Made by a program: the position numbers and the translations under genes. This document shows, piece by piece, positions 15,400 through 22,169 of a DNA stretch of 27,475 nt. Position 1 is the first letter of the stretch. Every line of letters starts with the position of its first letter. The notes beneath the pieces are model-generated. The model saw only the letters and a program-made list of their open reading frames with translations. It was not told the origin of the DNA and made no database searches. Source of the stretch: an uncultured Anaerococcus sp. GTDB taxonomy: Bacteria > Bacillota > Clostridia > Tissierellales > Peptoniphilaceae. The stretch lies in contig URUJ01000012.1 of the NCBI GenBank assembly GCA_900551095.1, positions 1-27,475 on the forward strand, in the 5' to 3' direction.

Positions 15400-15924
15400 A
15401 TGAATAAAGTGTTACTAATAGGACGCCTTACAAGGGATCCTGAATTAAGATATACCCAATCAAATCAAGCGGTATGCACATTCACATTAGCAGTTGATAA
15501 GAGATTAAGTCGAGAAAAAAGAGAAGAAGCGGAAGCAGCTAATCGTCCAACAGCAGATTTTCCAAGGATAACAGTTTGGGGTAAACAGGCGGAAAATGCC
15601 TCTAGATACCTTTTTAAAGGAAGTCAATGCGCAGTAGAAGGTAGAATCCAAACAGGTAGCTACCAAGATAGAGAAACAGGTAAAACAGTTTATACAACAG
15701 ATGTCGTTGCAGATAATGTAGAGTTTTTAGGATCTAGGACAGATAGTCAAAGACAAAGTCATGGCTCTTTTGCAGGCGACAATCAAGACGTGTATAACAA
15801 CAACTATTCTCAAACAAACCCTTATCAAAATAATCAAAATCAAGCTAGTCAAAATACTACAAATGATGATTTTTTTGATGATGACTTTACTGAAATTCAA
15901 GACGATGGCAGAATTCCATTCTAA
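15400..15924 (+). CDS. ssb: Single-stranded DNA-binding protein
   Basis: A 174-residue SSB. An OB-fold spans ~1-108 (MNKVLLIGRLTRDPELRYT, ITVWGKQAENASRYL, VEGRIQTGSYQD), followed by a low-complexity Gln/Asn/Ser linker and an acidic C-terminal tail. The tip reads DDGRIPF rather than the usual DDDIPF: the last three residues that bind partner proteins are kept but an Arg sits inside the normally acidic tip. It coats single-stranded DNA in replication and repair. AAAAGAGGAC just before the ATG overlaps the end of rpsF. Standard position between rpsF and rpsR. Confidence 0.96.
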   Translation: MNKVLLIGRLTRDPELRYTQSNQAVCTFTLAVDKRLSREKREEAEAANRPTADFPRITVWGKQAENASRYLFKGSQCAVEGRIQTGSYQDRETGKTVYTTDVVADNVEFLGSRTDSQRQSHGSFAGDNQDVYNNNYSQTNPYQNNQNQASQNTTNDDFFDDDFTEIQDDGRIPF

Positions 15925-15948
15925 AAAATATAAAAGAAAGGAATTACA

Positions 15949-16176
15949 ATGGCAGGTAGAAGATTTAAACCAAGAAAAAAGGTTGATCCATTTGTTAAAG
16001 ACCCATCTAAGGTAATAGACTATAAAGACATTGAAACTCTTAAAAGATTTGTTACTGACAGAGGTAAGATTCTTCCAAGAAGAGTTACAGGTCTAAATGC
16101 AAAACACCAAAGAGAAATTACTAGAGCAATCAAGAGAGCTAGACAAGTAGCTTTATTGCCTTACGAAGAAAACTAA
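15949..16176 (+). CDS. rpsR: Ribosomal protein bS18
   Basis: A 75-residue bS18 with the core DYKDIETLKRFVTDRGKILP and the 16S-binding RAIKRARQVALLPY end. The N-terminus (MAGRRFKPRKKVDPF) has none of the zinc-binding cysteines of the C+ paralog, so it is the zinc-free form. AGAAAGGA lies before the ATG. It ends the operon, with a terminator 33 bases on. Confidence 0.97.
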   Translation: MAGRRFKPRKKVDPFVKDPSKVIDYKDIETLKRFVTDRGKILPRRVTGLNAKHQREITRAIKRARQVALLPYEEN

Positions 16177-16208
16177 GATAAATATATATAAATTTCAATA
16201 AGCATTTT

Positions 16209-16229
16209 GGGAGCATGGCTCCCTTTTTT
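16209..16229 (+). terminator. Intrinsic terminator after rpsR
   Basis: GGGAGC and GCTCCC pair perfectly around ATG, followed by six T. Confidence 0.9.
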
Positions 16230-16303
16230 ATTTGCTCTAAAACATGACTATTTCATATATAAAAGTATAGTTATAGATATAATTAAATAACAAAGGAGGA
16301 CTT

Positions 16304-18268
16304 ATGTTAATTGTTTTTATTTCTCTAATTGTAGCTATTTTGGCTCTAGTCTTTATGGCATTTACAATTAAAGAAAGAATCCTTCCTGTGTCAAGTGGTT
16401 CTAAAAGAATGCACGAGATTTCAGGATACATCAAAGATGGTGCAATGACATTTATAGCTAGCGAATATAAATTCATCATTGCCTTCGTAGTGGTAGTATC
16501 AATCCTTATTTCAATCTTTTTAGACTTCAAAATCATGATCTGCTATCTAATAGGTTCATGTTTTTCAATGCTAACAGGATTTATCGGAATGAGAACTGCT
16601 ACAGAGTCAAATGCGAGATGTGCAAACGAAGCTATGGAAGGTGGCACTAACAGAGCCTTGAAACTTGCTTTTGCAGGTGGATCAGTAATGGGACTTGCTG
16701 TTACAGGTCTTGGTTTTTCAGGACTTTTAATTTGCTATCTTATCTTTAAAGATCCTGCAATAGTAATGGGATATTCACTTGGTGCATCATCAGTTGCCCT
16801 ATTTGCAAGGGTTGGTGGTGGTATTTATACTAAAGCTGCCGATCTTGGTGCAGACCTAGTAGGAAAGGTAGAAGCAGGTATCCCAGAAGATGACCCAAGA
16901 AACCCAGCAGTTATAGCAGATAACGTAGGGGATAACGTAGGTGACGTTGCTGGAATGGGTGCAGACCTATTTGAATCCTATGCCGGAGCAATCATCTCAG
17001 CTATTACTCTAGGACTTGTATCATATGGCGAAGCTGGTCTAAACTTCACCCTATTACTAGTAGCTGTAGGAATTGTTTCATCACTTGTAGCAAGCTACCT
17101 ATTTACAAGTAAAAACCATAGAGACCCACAAAAAGCTCTAATGATGACAATATATGTCTCAGGGGGAATTGTTCTAATAGCATCAGTGATATTATCTTTT
17201 GCTTATTTTGGAAATATCAAAGCAGCCCTTGCAATAATTACAGGAATTATAGTAGGTATTGCAATAGGCCTACTCACAGAAGTTTATACATCTGATAAAT
17301 ATAAATTTGTAAAAAATATAGCAGAAGAATCCAAAACAGGTGTAGCAACAAACATCATCGCAGGTCTATCAACAGGAATGTTATCATCAGTATTCCCAAT
17401 CATCCTAATAGCTCTAGGAATCATAGTAGCTTATTGGGCAGATGGAGTATTTGGTATAGCCCTATCAGCAGTAGGAATGCTATCAACAACAGCAACAACA
17501 GTATCAGTAGACGCCTACGGTCCAATCACAGACAACGCCGGCGGAATCGCTGAAATGGCAGCCCTACCAAGTGAAGTAAGAGACATCACAGATGAACTAG
17601 ACTCAATAGGAAACACAACAGCAGCTATAGGTAAAGGCTTTGCTATAGGCTCAGCAGCCCTCACAGCCCTATCCCTATTTGTAACCTATTCTGAAACACT
17701 AAACCTAGAAACAATCTCAATTCTAGACAGCCACGTAGTAGCTGGAATGTTCGTAGGCGGAATGTTGCCATTCTTATTTACAGCTCTAACAATGAACTCA
17801 GTAGGAAAAGCAGCCACCCAAATGATCTCAGAAGTTAGAAGACAATTTAAAAATGACCCAGGCTTATTAGAAGGAACAAGCGAACCAGATTATCAAAGAT
17901 GTATTGAAATCTCAACATCAGCATCCCTAAAAGAAATGGTCCTACCAGGCGTACTTGCAATCATAGTACCAATTTTTGTTGGTCTAGTATTTGGCCCAAC
18001 AGCTCTAGGAGGACTTTTAGCAGGAGCATTAGTAACAGGCGTTTTAATGGCAATTTTCATGTCAAACGCAGGTGGTGCTTGGGATAATGCAAAGAAATTC
18101 ATCGAAACCTTAGAAGGCGAAGATGGCAAAGGCTCAGACGCTCACAAGGCATCAGTAGTAGGAGATACAGTAGGGGACCCATTCAAAGACACATCAGGTC
18201 CATCACTAAACATCCTAATCAAACTAATGACTGTAGTATCAGTAATCTGTGCTGGATTATTTATCTAA
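16304..18268 (+). CDS. hppA: Membrane-bound pyrophosphatase, K+-dependent type
   Basis: A 654-residue ion-pumping pyrophosphatase with ~15-16 membrane helices; it couples PPi hydrolysis to Na+ and/or H+ export. Substrate motifs are GADLVGKVEAGIPEDDPRNP, DNVGDNVGDVAGMGADLFES, DAYGPITDNAGGIAEM, GGAWDNAKKFIE and DTVGDPFKDTSGPS. In GNTTAAIGKGFAIGSAAL the Ala and Gly at the K+-selecting positions indicate the K+-dependent class (the K+-independent class has Lys and Thr there); Na+ versus H+ pumping cannot be settled by eye. GGAGGA precedes the ATG and TATAAT lies at 16278-16283. From about 17300 on, codons shift to CTA, ATC and ACA and CTT becomes rare, unlike the first third. PPi from ppk1-independent biosynthesis would be its fuel. 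Confidence 0.96.
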   Translation: MLIVFISLIVAILALVFMAFTIKERILPVSSGSKRMHEISGYIKDGAMTFIASEYKFIIAFVVVVSILISIFLDFKIMICYLIGSCFSMLTGFIGMRTATESNARCANEAMEGGTNRALKLAFAGGSVMGLAVTGLGFSGLLICYLIFKDPAIVMGYSLGASSVALFARVGGGIYTKAADLGADLVGKVEAGIPEDDPRNPAVIADNVGDNVGDVAGMGADLFESYAGAIISAITLGLVSYGEAGLNFTLLLVAVGIVSSLVASYLFTSKNHRDPQKALMMTIYVSGGIVLIASVILSFAYFGNIKAALAIITGIIVGIAIGLLTEVYTSDKYKFVKNIAEESKTGVATNIIAGLSTGMLSSVFPIILIALGIIVAYWADGVFGIALSAVGMLSTTATTVSVDAYGPITDNAGGIAEMAALPSEVRDITDELDSIGNTTAAIGKGFAIGSAALTALSLFVTYSETLNLETISILDSHVVAGMFVGGMLPFLFTALTMNSVGKAATQMISEVRRQFKNDPGLLEGTSEPDYQRCIEISTSASLKEMVLPGVLAIIVPIFVGLVFGPTALGGLLAGALVTGVLMAIFMSNAGGAWDNAKKFIETLEGEDGKGSDAHKASVVGDTVGDPFKDTSGPSLNILIKLMTVVSVICAGLFI

Positions 18269-18276
18269 AACAAATC

Positions 18277-18303
18277 GACCTCATCAAAAGATGGGGTCTT
18301 TTT
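18277..18303 (+). terminator. Intrinsic terminator after hppA
   Basis: GACCTCATC pairs with GATGGGGTC (one G-U) around AAAA, followed by TTTTT. Confidence 0.9.
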
Positions 18304-18331
18304 AGTATAAAAAATTTAGTAATTCGAAATT

Positions 18332-18391
18332 AATCTAATCTTTAAATAATATTCCTTTAATAAACTCATTATAAAAAGAAGAAAAAAATCA
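18332..18391 (+). repeat. Direct repeat, copy A (upstream of hicA)
   Basis: About 60 bases beginning AATCTAAT and ending in GAAGAAAAAAA match 19234-19293 in the same orientation with about 11 differences (~82% identical). The resemblance may extend ~25 bases further left. The two copies flank the hicAB module. Confidence 0.65.
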
Positions 18392-18427
18392 AATCACAAC
18401 TAGCTTAGTTGGTATTTGTAATTTGAT
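18388..18427 (+). other. Stem-loop upstream of hicA promoter
   Basis: CAACTA (18397-18402) pairs with TAGTTG (18406-18411), inside an outer ATCAAAT (18388-18394) and ATTTGAT (18421-18427). No T-run follows. Could be a binding site or the end of the repeat element. Confidence 0.35.
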
Positions 18428-18434
18428 GTCTATC

Positions 18435-18465
18435 TTGACATTAGTACTGAATACGGTACTATTAT
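18435..18465 (+). promoter_or_regulatory. hicAB promoter with operator-like inverted repeat
   Basis: TTGACA (18435-18440) and TATTAT (18460-18465) are 19 bases apart. The spacer contains a perfect inverted repeat, TAGTAC-N8-GTACTA (18442-18461). HicB antitoxins often repress their own promoter through a ribbon-helix-helix domain, and this is where such a protein would block RNA polymerase. Confidence 0.6.
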
Positions 18466-18480
18466 AACAGGAGGTGAAAA

Positions 18481-18750
18481 GTATTTGACTAAGAAAGATA
18501 AGCTTATCAAAAAAATGAAAATCAGCCCCAATAGCATAAGTCCGGACGAAATTGAAAAAGTGTTAGAATGGGAAGGATTTGTAAAAAGAAAATCCAACGC
18601 TGGTAGTCATCAAGTTTTCAAAAGAAAGTCAGATGGTAAAGTATTCAACTTGGTTTTAGCTAGAAAACCAGTTAGGAAATATCAAGTTGAAGATTTACTA
18701 AGAATACTAGAAGGAAAGGATTAATTCCCTCCTTTGAACTAGTCAAATAC
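18481..18750. repeat. 11-bp perfect inverted repeat flanking hicA
   Basis: GTATTTGACTA at 18481-18491, spanning the hicA TTG start, is the exact reverse complement of TAGTCAAATAC at 18740-18750, six bases before the hicB ATG. AAAA (18477-18480) and TTTT (18752-18755) extend the pairing past one bulge. Between the stop of hicA and this repeat lies CCCTCC, which is complementary to the hicA ribosome-binding site. Confidence 0.75.
18485..18724 (+). CDS. hicA: HicA-type toxin (mRNA interferase)
   Basis: A 79-residue HicA toxin, a double-stranded-RNA-binding-fold ribonuclease that cleaves mRNA when free of HicB. The catalytic His is H42 in NAGSHQVF; the fold begins ISPDEIEKVLEWEGF and ends VRKYQVEDLLRILE. 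Start is TTG, ten bases after AGGAGG (18469-18474); the next ATG (18515) would remove the first helix. The start region (18481-18491) is exactly complementary to 18740-18750 in the gap before hicB, which could hold translation down. Toxin-first order is typical of hicAB. Confidence 0.9.
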   Translation: MTKKDKLIKKMKISPNSISPDEIEKVLEWEGFVKRKSNAGSHQVFKRKSDGKVFNLVLARKPVRKYQVEDLLRILEGKD

Positions 18751-18756
18751 ATTTTT

Positions 18757-19101
18757 ATGAAAGAGTTACAATATTATTTATCTTTGCCTTGGAATGTAAA
18801 AATTAATAAAGTAAAGGATGAAAATGGCGACTACTTTTTTGGTCAAGTTCAAGAAATACCAGAAGTAAGAGCAGATGGAGATACCCTTGAAGAATGTTAC
18901 AATTTAGTAATAGAAATGCTAGAAAGTAACTTGGAGCTAATGATTGAAGATAAAGAAAAAATCCCAGAACCTGTTGATAAGACATATTCTGGAAAATTTA
19001 ATTTGAGGTTACCAAAATCATTGCATAAAAAGTTGGCTGAAGAAGCGGAAGAAGAGGGAATTTCTTTAAATCAATTGGCTCTTTATAAATTAAGTAGATA
19101 A
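18757..19101 (+). CDS. hicB: HicB-type antitoxin
   Basis: A 114-residue HicB antitoxin. The partial RNase-H-like domain (~1-70, including YFFGQVQEIPEVRADGDTLEEC) binds HicA, and the C-terminal ribbon-helix-helix (GKFNLRLPKSLHKKLAEEAE, ~75-114) binds DNA. It starts 32 bases after hicA. No ribosome-binding site is seen before its ATG: the upstream bases are CAAATACATTTTT. Translation may depend on coupling with hicA or on RNA folding that brings the hicA AGGAGG close. A terminator follows. Confidence 0.9.
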   Translation: MKELQYYLSLPWNVKINKVKDENGDYFFGQVQEIPEVRADGDTLEECYNLVIEMLESNLELMIEDKEKIPEPVDKTYSGKFNLRLPKSLHKKLAEEAEEEGISLNQLALYKLSR

Positions 19102-19106
19102 GTATT

Positions 19107-19134
19107 AAGCGATTACATATGTGGTCGCTTTTTT
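19107..19134 (+). terminator. Intrinsic terminator after hicB
   Basis: AAGCGATTACA pairs with TGTGGTCGCTT (two G-U) and is followed by TTTTTT. Confidence 0.85.
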
Positions 19135-19140
19135 AGTATC

Positions 19141-19183
19141 CGCTAAAGTGAGTTGAGCGCATGAAACAGATCGAAAAAATAAA
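19141..19183 (+). repeat. Dispersed repeat, copy 1 (after hicB terminator)
   Basis: These 43 bases, with core AAGTGAGTTGAGCG, match 27381-27423 with about 7 differences (~84% identical), same orientation. Both copies stand a few bases after an intrinsic terminator. No coding potential. Confidence 0.7.
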
Positions 19184-19233
19184 GGGACTTTTCAACAGCT
19201 ACTTTTATATGAAAATTTTATTATTTATGAAAA

Positions 19234-19293
19234 AATCTAATATTTAATTAATATTCTTTTAGTAAAGCTATTAGGAAAAGAAGAAAAAAACAA
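19234..19293 (+). repeat. Direct repeat, copy B (upstream of HTH gene)
   Basis: Partner of 18332-18391. It ends 79 bases before the HTH-protein start, as copy A ends 94 bases before hicA. Confidence 0.65.
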
Positions 19294-19329
19294 AAAAATT
19301 TTTACGAAAAATCGGGACATTTTCCTTAA

Positions 19330-19353
19330 AAATTCTATATATAAGTAGAATTT
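19330..19353 (+). promoter_or_regulatory. Operator-like inverted repeat over a probable promoter
   Basis: AAATTCTA and TAGAATTT form perfect 8-bp arms around TATATAAG, a possible -10 region, 18 bases before the ATG at 19372. Confidence 0.4.
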
Positions 19354-19371
19354 AATACTAAAGGAGATTTT

Positions 19372-19854
19372 ATGACAGTGACATATTATACAATATTACC
19401 GGCAGAAGTGAGATTAGATAAGAGATTAGTTCCCTTTGAGAGGATAATTTTTTCTGATATATTCACTCTTGCCAACAAAAAAGGTTATTGCTATGCTACA
19501 AACGCCTATTTTTCCAAAGCATACGGGGTATCAACTGTATCCGTTTCTACCTGGATATCAAACCTAGTTAAATACGGTTACCTAAGTCGTGTTTATGAGT
19601 ACAAGGATAACACAAAAATGATAGAAAGACGAAAACTCTATATTAAAAAAGATTTTATGACCTATAAAAGTGAACTTAATGACCCTCATAAAGCAGACTT
19701 TAAACAGGGTATTAAAGCAGACTTTAAAGATAATAATATAAATATCAATAATATAAAGGAGAATATAGAATCTACCACAAAAGTGGAAAGGGAAACATCA
19801 CCCAGTGGGCCTAGGAAGTCTGACTATCTAAAAGCTATGTTGGATAGAATCTAG
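19372..19854 (+). CDS. Helix-turn-helix (HTH_36-type) replication-like protein
   Basis: A 160-residue protein with a winged HTH of the type found at the N-terminus of plasmid and phage replication proteins: YYTILPAEVRLDKRLVPFE, then ANKKGYCYATNAYFSKAYGV and VSTWISNLVKYGYLSRVYEY (residues ~5-80). The rest is a basic, Asn-rich linker with a near-duplicated KADFK segment and a short end; a DnaD-like or other replication domain is absent, so it may be a truncated remnant or a small regulator. AAAGGAG precedes the ATG. It sits with hicAB next to a tRNA gene, a common place for integrated elements, but no integrase or att repeat is visible. Confidence 0.7.
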   Translation: MTVTYYTILPAEVRLDKRLVPFERIIFSDIFTLANKKGYCYATNAYFSKAYGVSTVSVSTWISNLVKYGYLSRVYEYKDNTKMIERRKLYIKKDFMTYKSELNDPHKADFKQGIKADFKDNNININNIKENIESTTKVERETSPSGPRKSDYLKAMLDRI

Positions 19855-19866
19855 AAGGAAAAATAT

Positions 19867-20076
19867 ATGGTAAAAGTAATTCATAAAAAAGGTAAAAAAT
19901 ATTTAAATATTGATGGCAGAGAATACGGTCCCTATTCTCTTTATTTCCATATACAAAGAAGCATAGCAACACTTGAGTATTTCACAGAAAATGGTCAATG
20001 GGACGAAAAAAGACAGATGGAAGTAAAATCTTATATTGAAAAATGTCTAAAATCTTATACGGAAAATTATGAGTAG
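19867..20076 (+). CDS. Small protein of unknown function
   Basis: A 69-residue basic protein (begins MVKVIHKKGKKYLNIDGREY). AAGGA stands 6 bases before the ATG and the gap to the HTH gene is 12 bases, so the two are likely co-transcribed. A short beta-rich start (YLNIDGREYGPYSLYF) precedes a helical end. No family is recognised. Such small proteins often accompany HTH replication genes in mobile elements (inference). Confidence 0.6.
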   Translation: MVKVIHKKGKKYLNIDGREYGPYSLYFHIQRSIATLEYFTENGQWDEKRQMEVKSYIEKCLKSYTENYE

Positions 20077-20182
20077 AGGGTGCTAGGAGTTATATTAGAT
20101 TGTGTTGGTAGAAACAAATAAAACTTGTATGACGTTTAATAAATAGACAAAAGAAAAATCCTAGAGATAAAGACATACTAAA

Positions 20183-20202
20183 AGAGACCTGAAAAGGTCT
20201 CT
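20183..20202 (+). terminator. Stable hairpin, possible terminator of the HTH operon
   Basis: AGAGACCT and AGGTCTCT pair perfectly around GAAA. The following bases (ATAATTTC) are a poor T-run. The rest of 20077-20359 is AT-rich with no gene seen. Confidence 0.5.
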
Positions 20203-20359
20203 ATAATTTCTGTTATAATAATATTACTAACTACATTTTAGCTACATTATTATCTTTTTATAGTAATTACACTATCTTATAGCAAAAGTGCAGAATAATT
20301 ATTCTTTATATTTGTGTATATTCCAATACACTCTGATATATCCTTGTATAAATATTTAC

Positions 20360-20449
20360 TGGTGCGGGATAGAAGATTTGAACTTCCACGACCTAAAATC
20401 GGTCACAAGATCCTTAGTCTTGCGCGTCTGCCAATTCCGCCAATCCCGC
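20360..20449 (-). tRNA. tRNA-Leu, anticodon AAG
   Basis: A 90-base class II tRNA with encoded CCA. The acceptor GCGGGAT (20449-20443) pairs with ATCCCGC; the anticodon stem CAAGA/TCTTG holds the loop CTAAGGA, placing AAG at positions 34-36; the long variable arm GACC/GGTC marks tRNA-Leu; the T-arm has TTCAAAT. AAG reads CUU and, if A34 is edited to inosine, also CUC and CUA. CTT and CTA are frequent leucine codons in these genes. Confidence 0.93.
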
Positions 20450-20465
20450 ATAGGATTACTAGTAA

Positions 20466-20494
20466 ATAATACTATATTTTTTATTAGTTGTCAA
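20466..20494 (-). promoter_or_regulatory. tRNA-Leu promoter
   Basis: On the minus strand TTGACA (20494-20489) and TATTAT (20471-20466) are separated by exactly 17 bases, 16 bases before the mature tRNA 5' end. Confidence 0.85.
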
Positions 20495-20586
20495 ATCATA
20501 TTGGTTTTAATTTTGATTTTCTTTTTGTAATTGTAAAAATAACTAGGATTTAATTTAGGATATGATATAATATTTTTGAGGTATAT

Positions 20587-21426
20587 ATGATTAAAAAATG
20601 TTTTGCAAAGATTAACCTAAGCCTTGATATCATCTCAAAAAGAGCTGATAGTTACCATAATATAGATACTTTGATGGCTAGGATTAACCTTTTTGATAAG
20701 TTAGAAATAAAAAAAAGTAACGATGATAAATTTACTTATAAGTCAAATATTGACTTGGGAAATTTAGAAGATAATTTAATTTATAAGGCTTACGAACTTA
20801 TGAAAAACCTTGCAGGAGACAGGGCTACCGGGATTTCAGTAAATCTTACAAAAAATATTCCTGTTGCGGCAGGTCTTGCGGGGGGATCTACTAATGCGGC
20901 CGAGACTATGAAGGCACTTAATGAGCTTTGGAATCTGGGTTTATCTAAAAATAAGCTAATGAATGAGGGGGCGAAACTTGGGGCTGATATTCCATTTTTC
21001 TTCCTTGATAGGTCAGCAAGAGCTACTGGTATTGGGGAAATCCTCGAGCCTTTTTCTATCAAAACTCCCCTCAAAATTCTTTTGATAAATGATGGAACTA
21101 GCATTTCTTCTGCCCATGTTTATAAAAATACAAAACTTTTTGGTCACATGGATAATAATAAAATTATCTCAGGTCTTGAAGAGGGAGCTTGGTCTGTAGT
21201 TAATAATTTTGAAAATGTGATGGAAGAGGTGGTTTTAAGAGATTTCCCACATTTAGTCGATATTAAGGAAAATATTTTAAATAATGGTGCTATTAAAAGC
21301 CTAGTTTCTGGGTCTGGTGCTAGTATTTTCGGGATTTTTAAGGACCAAGAAAGCCTGGATTTAGCTTATGAAAGTCTAAAGGATTCTTATAGCCTTGTTA
21401 GAAAGGTGGATCTGATAGATGACTAA
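20587..21426 (+). CDS. ispE: 4-diphosphocytidyl-2-C-methyl-D-erythritol kinase
   Basis: A 279-residue GHMP kinase that phosphorylates CDP-ME in the non-mevalonate isoprenoid pathway. Typical blocks: FAKINLSLDI at the start, the ATP-binding NIPVAAGLAGGSTNAA (~90-105), LGADIPFFF, and SLVSGSGASIFGIF near the end. GAGG precedes the ATG, and an extended -10 (TATGATATAAT, 20561-20571) lies just upstream. The stop overlaps the start of murI by 8 bases. Length is normal. Confidence 0.95.
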   Translation: MIKKCFAKINLSLDIISKRADSYHNIDTLMARINLFDKLEIKKSNDDKFTYKSNIDLGNLEDNLIYKAYELMKNLAGDRATGISVNLTKNIPVAAGLAGGSTNAAETMKALNELWNLGLSKNKLMNEGAKLGADIPFFFLDRSARATGIGEILEPFSIKTPLKILLINDGTSISSAHVYKNTKLFGHMDNNKIISGLEEGAWSVVNNFENVMEEVVLRDFPHLVDIKENILNNGAIKSLVSGSGASIFGIFKDQESLDLAYESLKDSYSLVRKVDLIDD

Positions 21427-22168
21427 TATTGGAATTTTTGATTCGGGTCTTGGAGGAATCGCAGTATTAAATGAGCTTAGCAAGAAAAATAAGGCGAATT
21501 ATTTTTATCTAGGCGATAATCTAAGAGTTCCTTATGGAAATAGGTCTAAGGCAGAAATTACAAGTTTTGCGACTGATATAGTAACTTTTTTGGAGAAATT
21601 TGACATTGATTATTATATTATAGCTTGTAATACTATTTCTGTGACTTGCAAAGATTTTTTGACCTCAAAGTTTAATAAAGATTTTACTGCTATTACTGAT
21701 ATGGCAATTAATGCAGCTATGGATTATGATGGGGATTTTTTGGCTCTTGCGACCAAGGCTACTATAGATAGTCATTTTTATAAAAAAACTCTTGAGGCTA
21801 AGAAAAATACAAGGGTTTTTGAATCTAGGGCGATCGACCTTGTGAATTTGATTGAAGCTGGAGTTGTTGATGGAGATGTTATTGATAGGACTTTGGATGA
21901 ATATTTATCCATTGCTAATGAGAGAAAGATTGAAAATATTATTCTTGCTTGTACACATTATCCAATCATCAAGGGAAAAATTAAAGAAAGGCTCAATTAT
22001 GATGCGAATATAATTGACCCTGCACTTTACTTATCTGATAATTTATCGACTAAAGATAGGGAAAATAGGGTAAATATATTTATGACTAAGGATAGCGAAG
22101 AAACTAGAGATTTGATTGAAAGAATTATGGAGGTTGACTATAAACTTAACTTTATAGAAAATTTGTGA
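21419..22168 (+). CDS. murI: Glutamate racemase
   Basis: A 249-residue racemase making D-glutamate for peptidoglycan. It opens with IGIFDSGLGGIAVLNEL; the two catalytic cysteines are C70 (IIACNTIS) and C178 (LACTHYPII); GDNLRVPYGNRS forms the substrate loop. It overlaps ispE by 8 bases and the next gene starts 1 base after its stop, so the operon is tightly packed. Confidence 0.95.
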   Translation: MTNIGIFDSGLGGIAVLNELSKKNKANYFYLGDNLRVPYGNRSKAEITSFATDIVTFLEKFDIDYYIIACNTISVTCKDFLTSKFNKDFTAITDMAINAAMDYDGDFLALATKATIDSHFYKKTLEAKKNTRVFESRAIDLVNLIEAGVVDGDVIDRTLDEYLSIANERKIENIILACTHYPIIKGKIKERLNYDANIIDPALYLSDNLSTKDRENRVNIFMTKDSEETRDLIERIMEVDYKLNFIENL

Positions 22169-22169
22169 T

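Noticed and set aside
18277..20359. Complete integrated element at tRNA-Leu
   Set aside because: No integrase, and no repeat of the tRNA 3' end was found on the far side, so only a decayed or small cassette can be claimed.
20288..20530. Plus-strand 80-codon frame over the tRNA
   Set aside because: It is the antisense of the tRNA gene with no ribosome-binding site.
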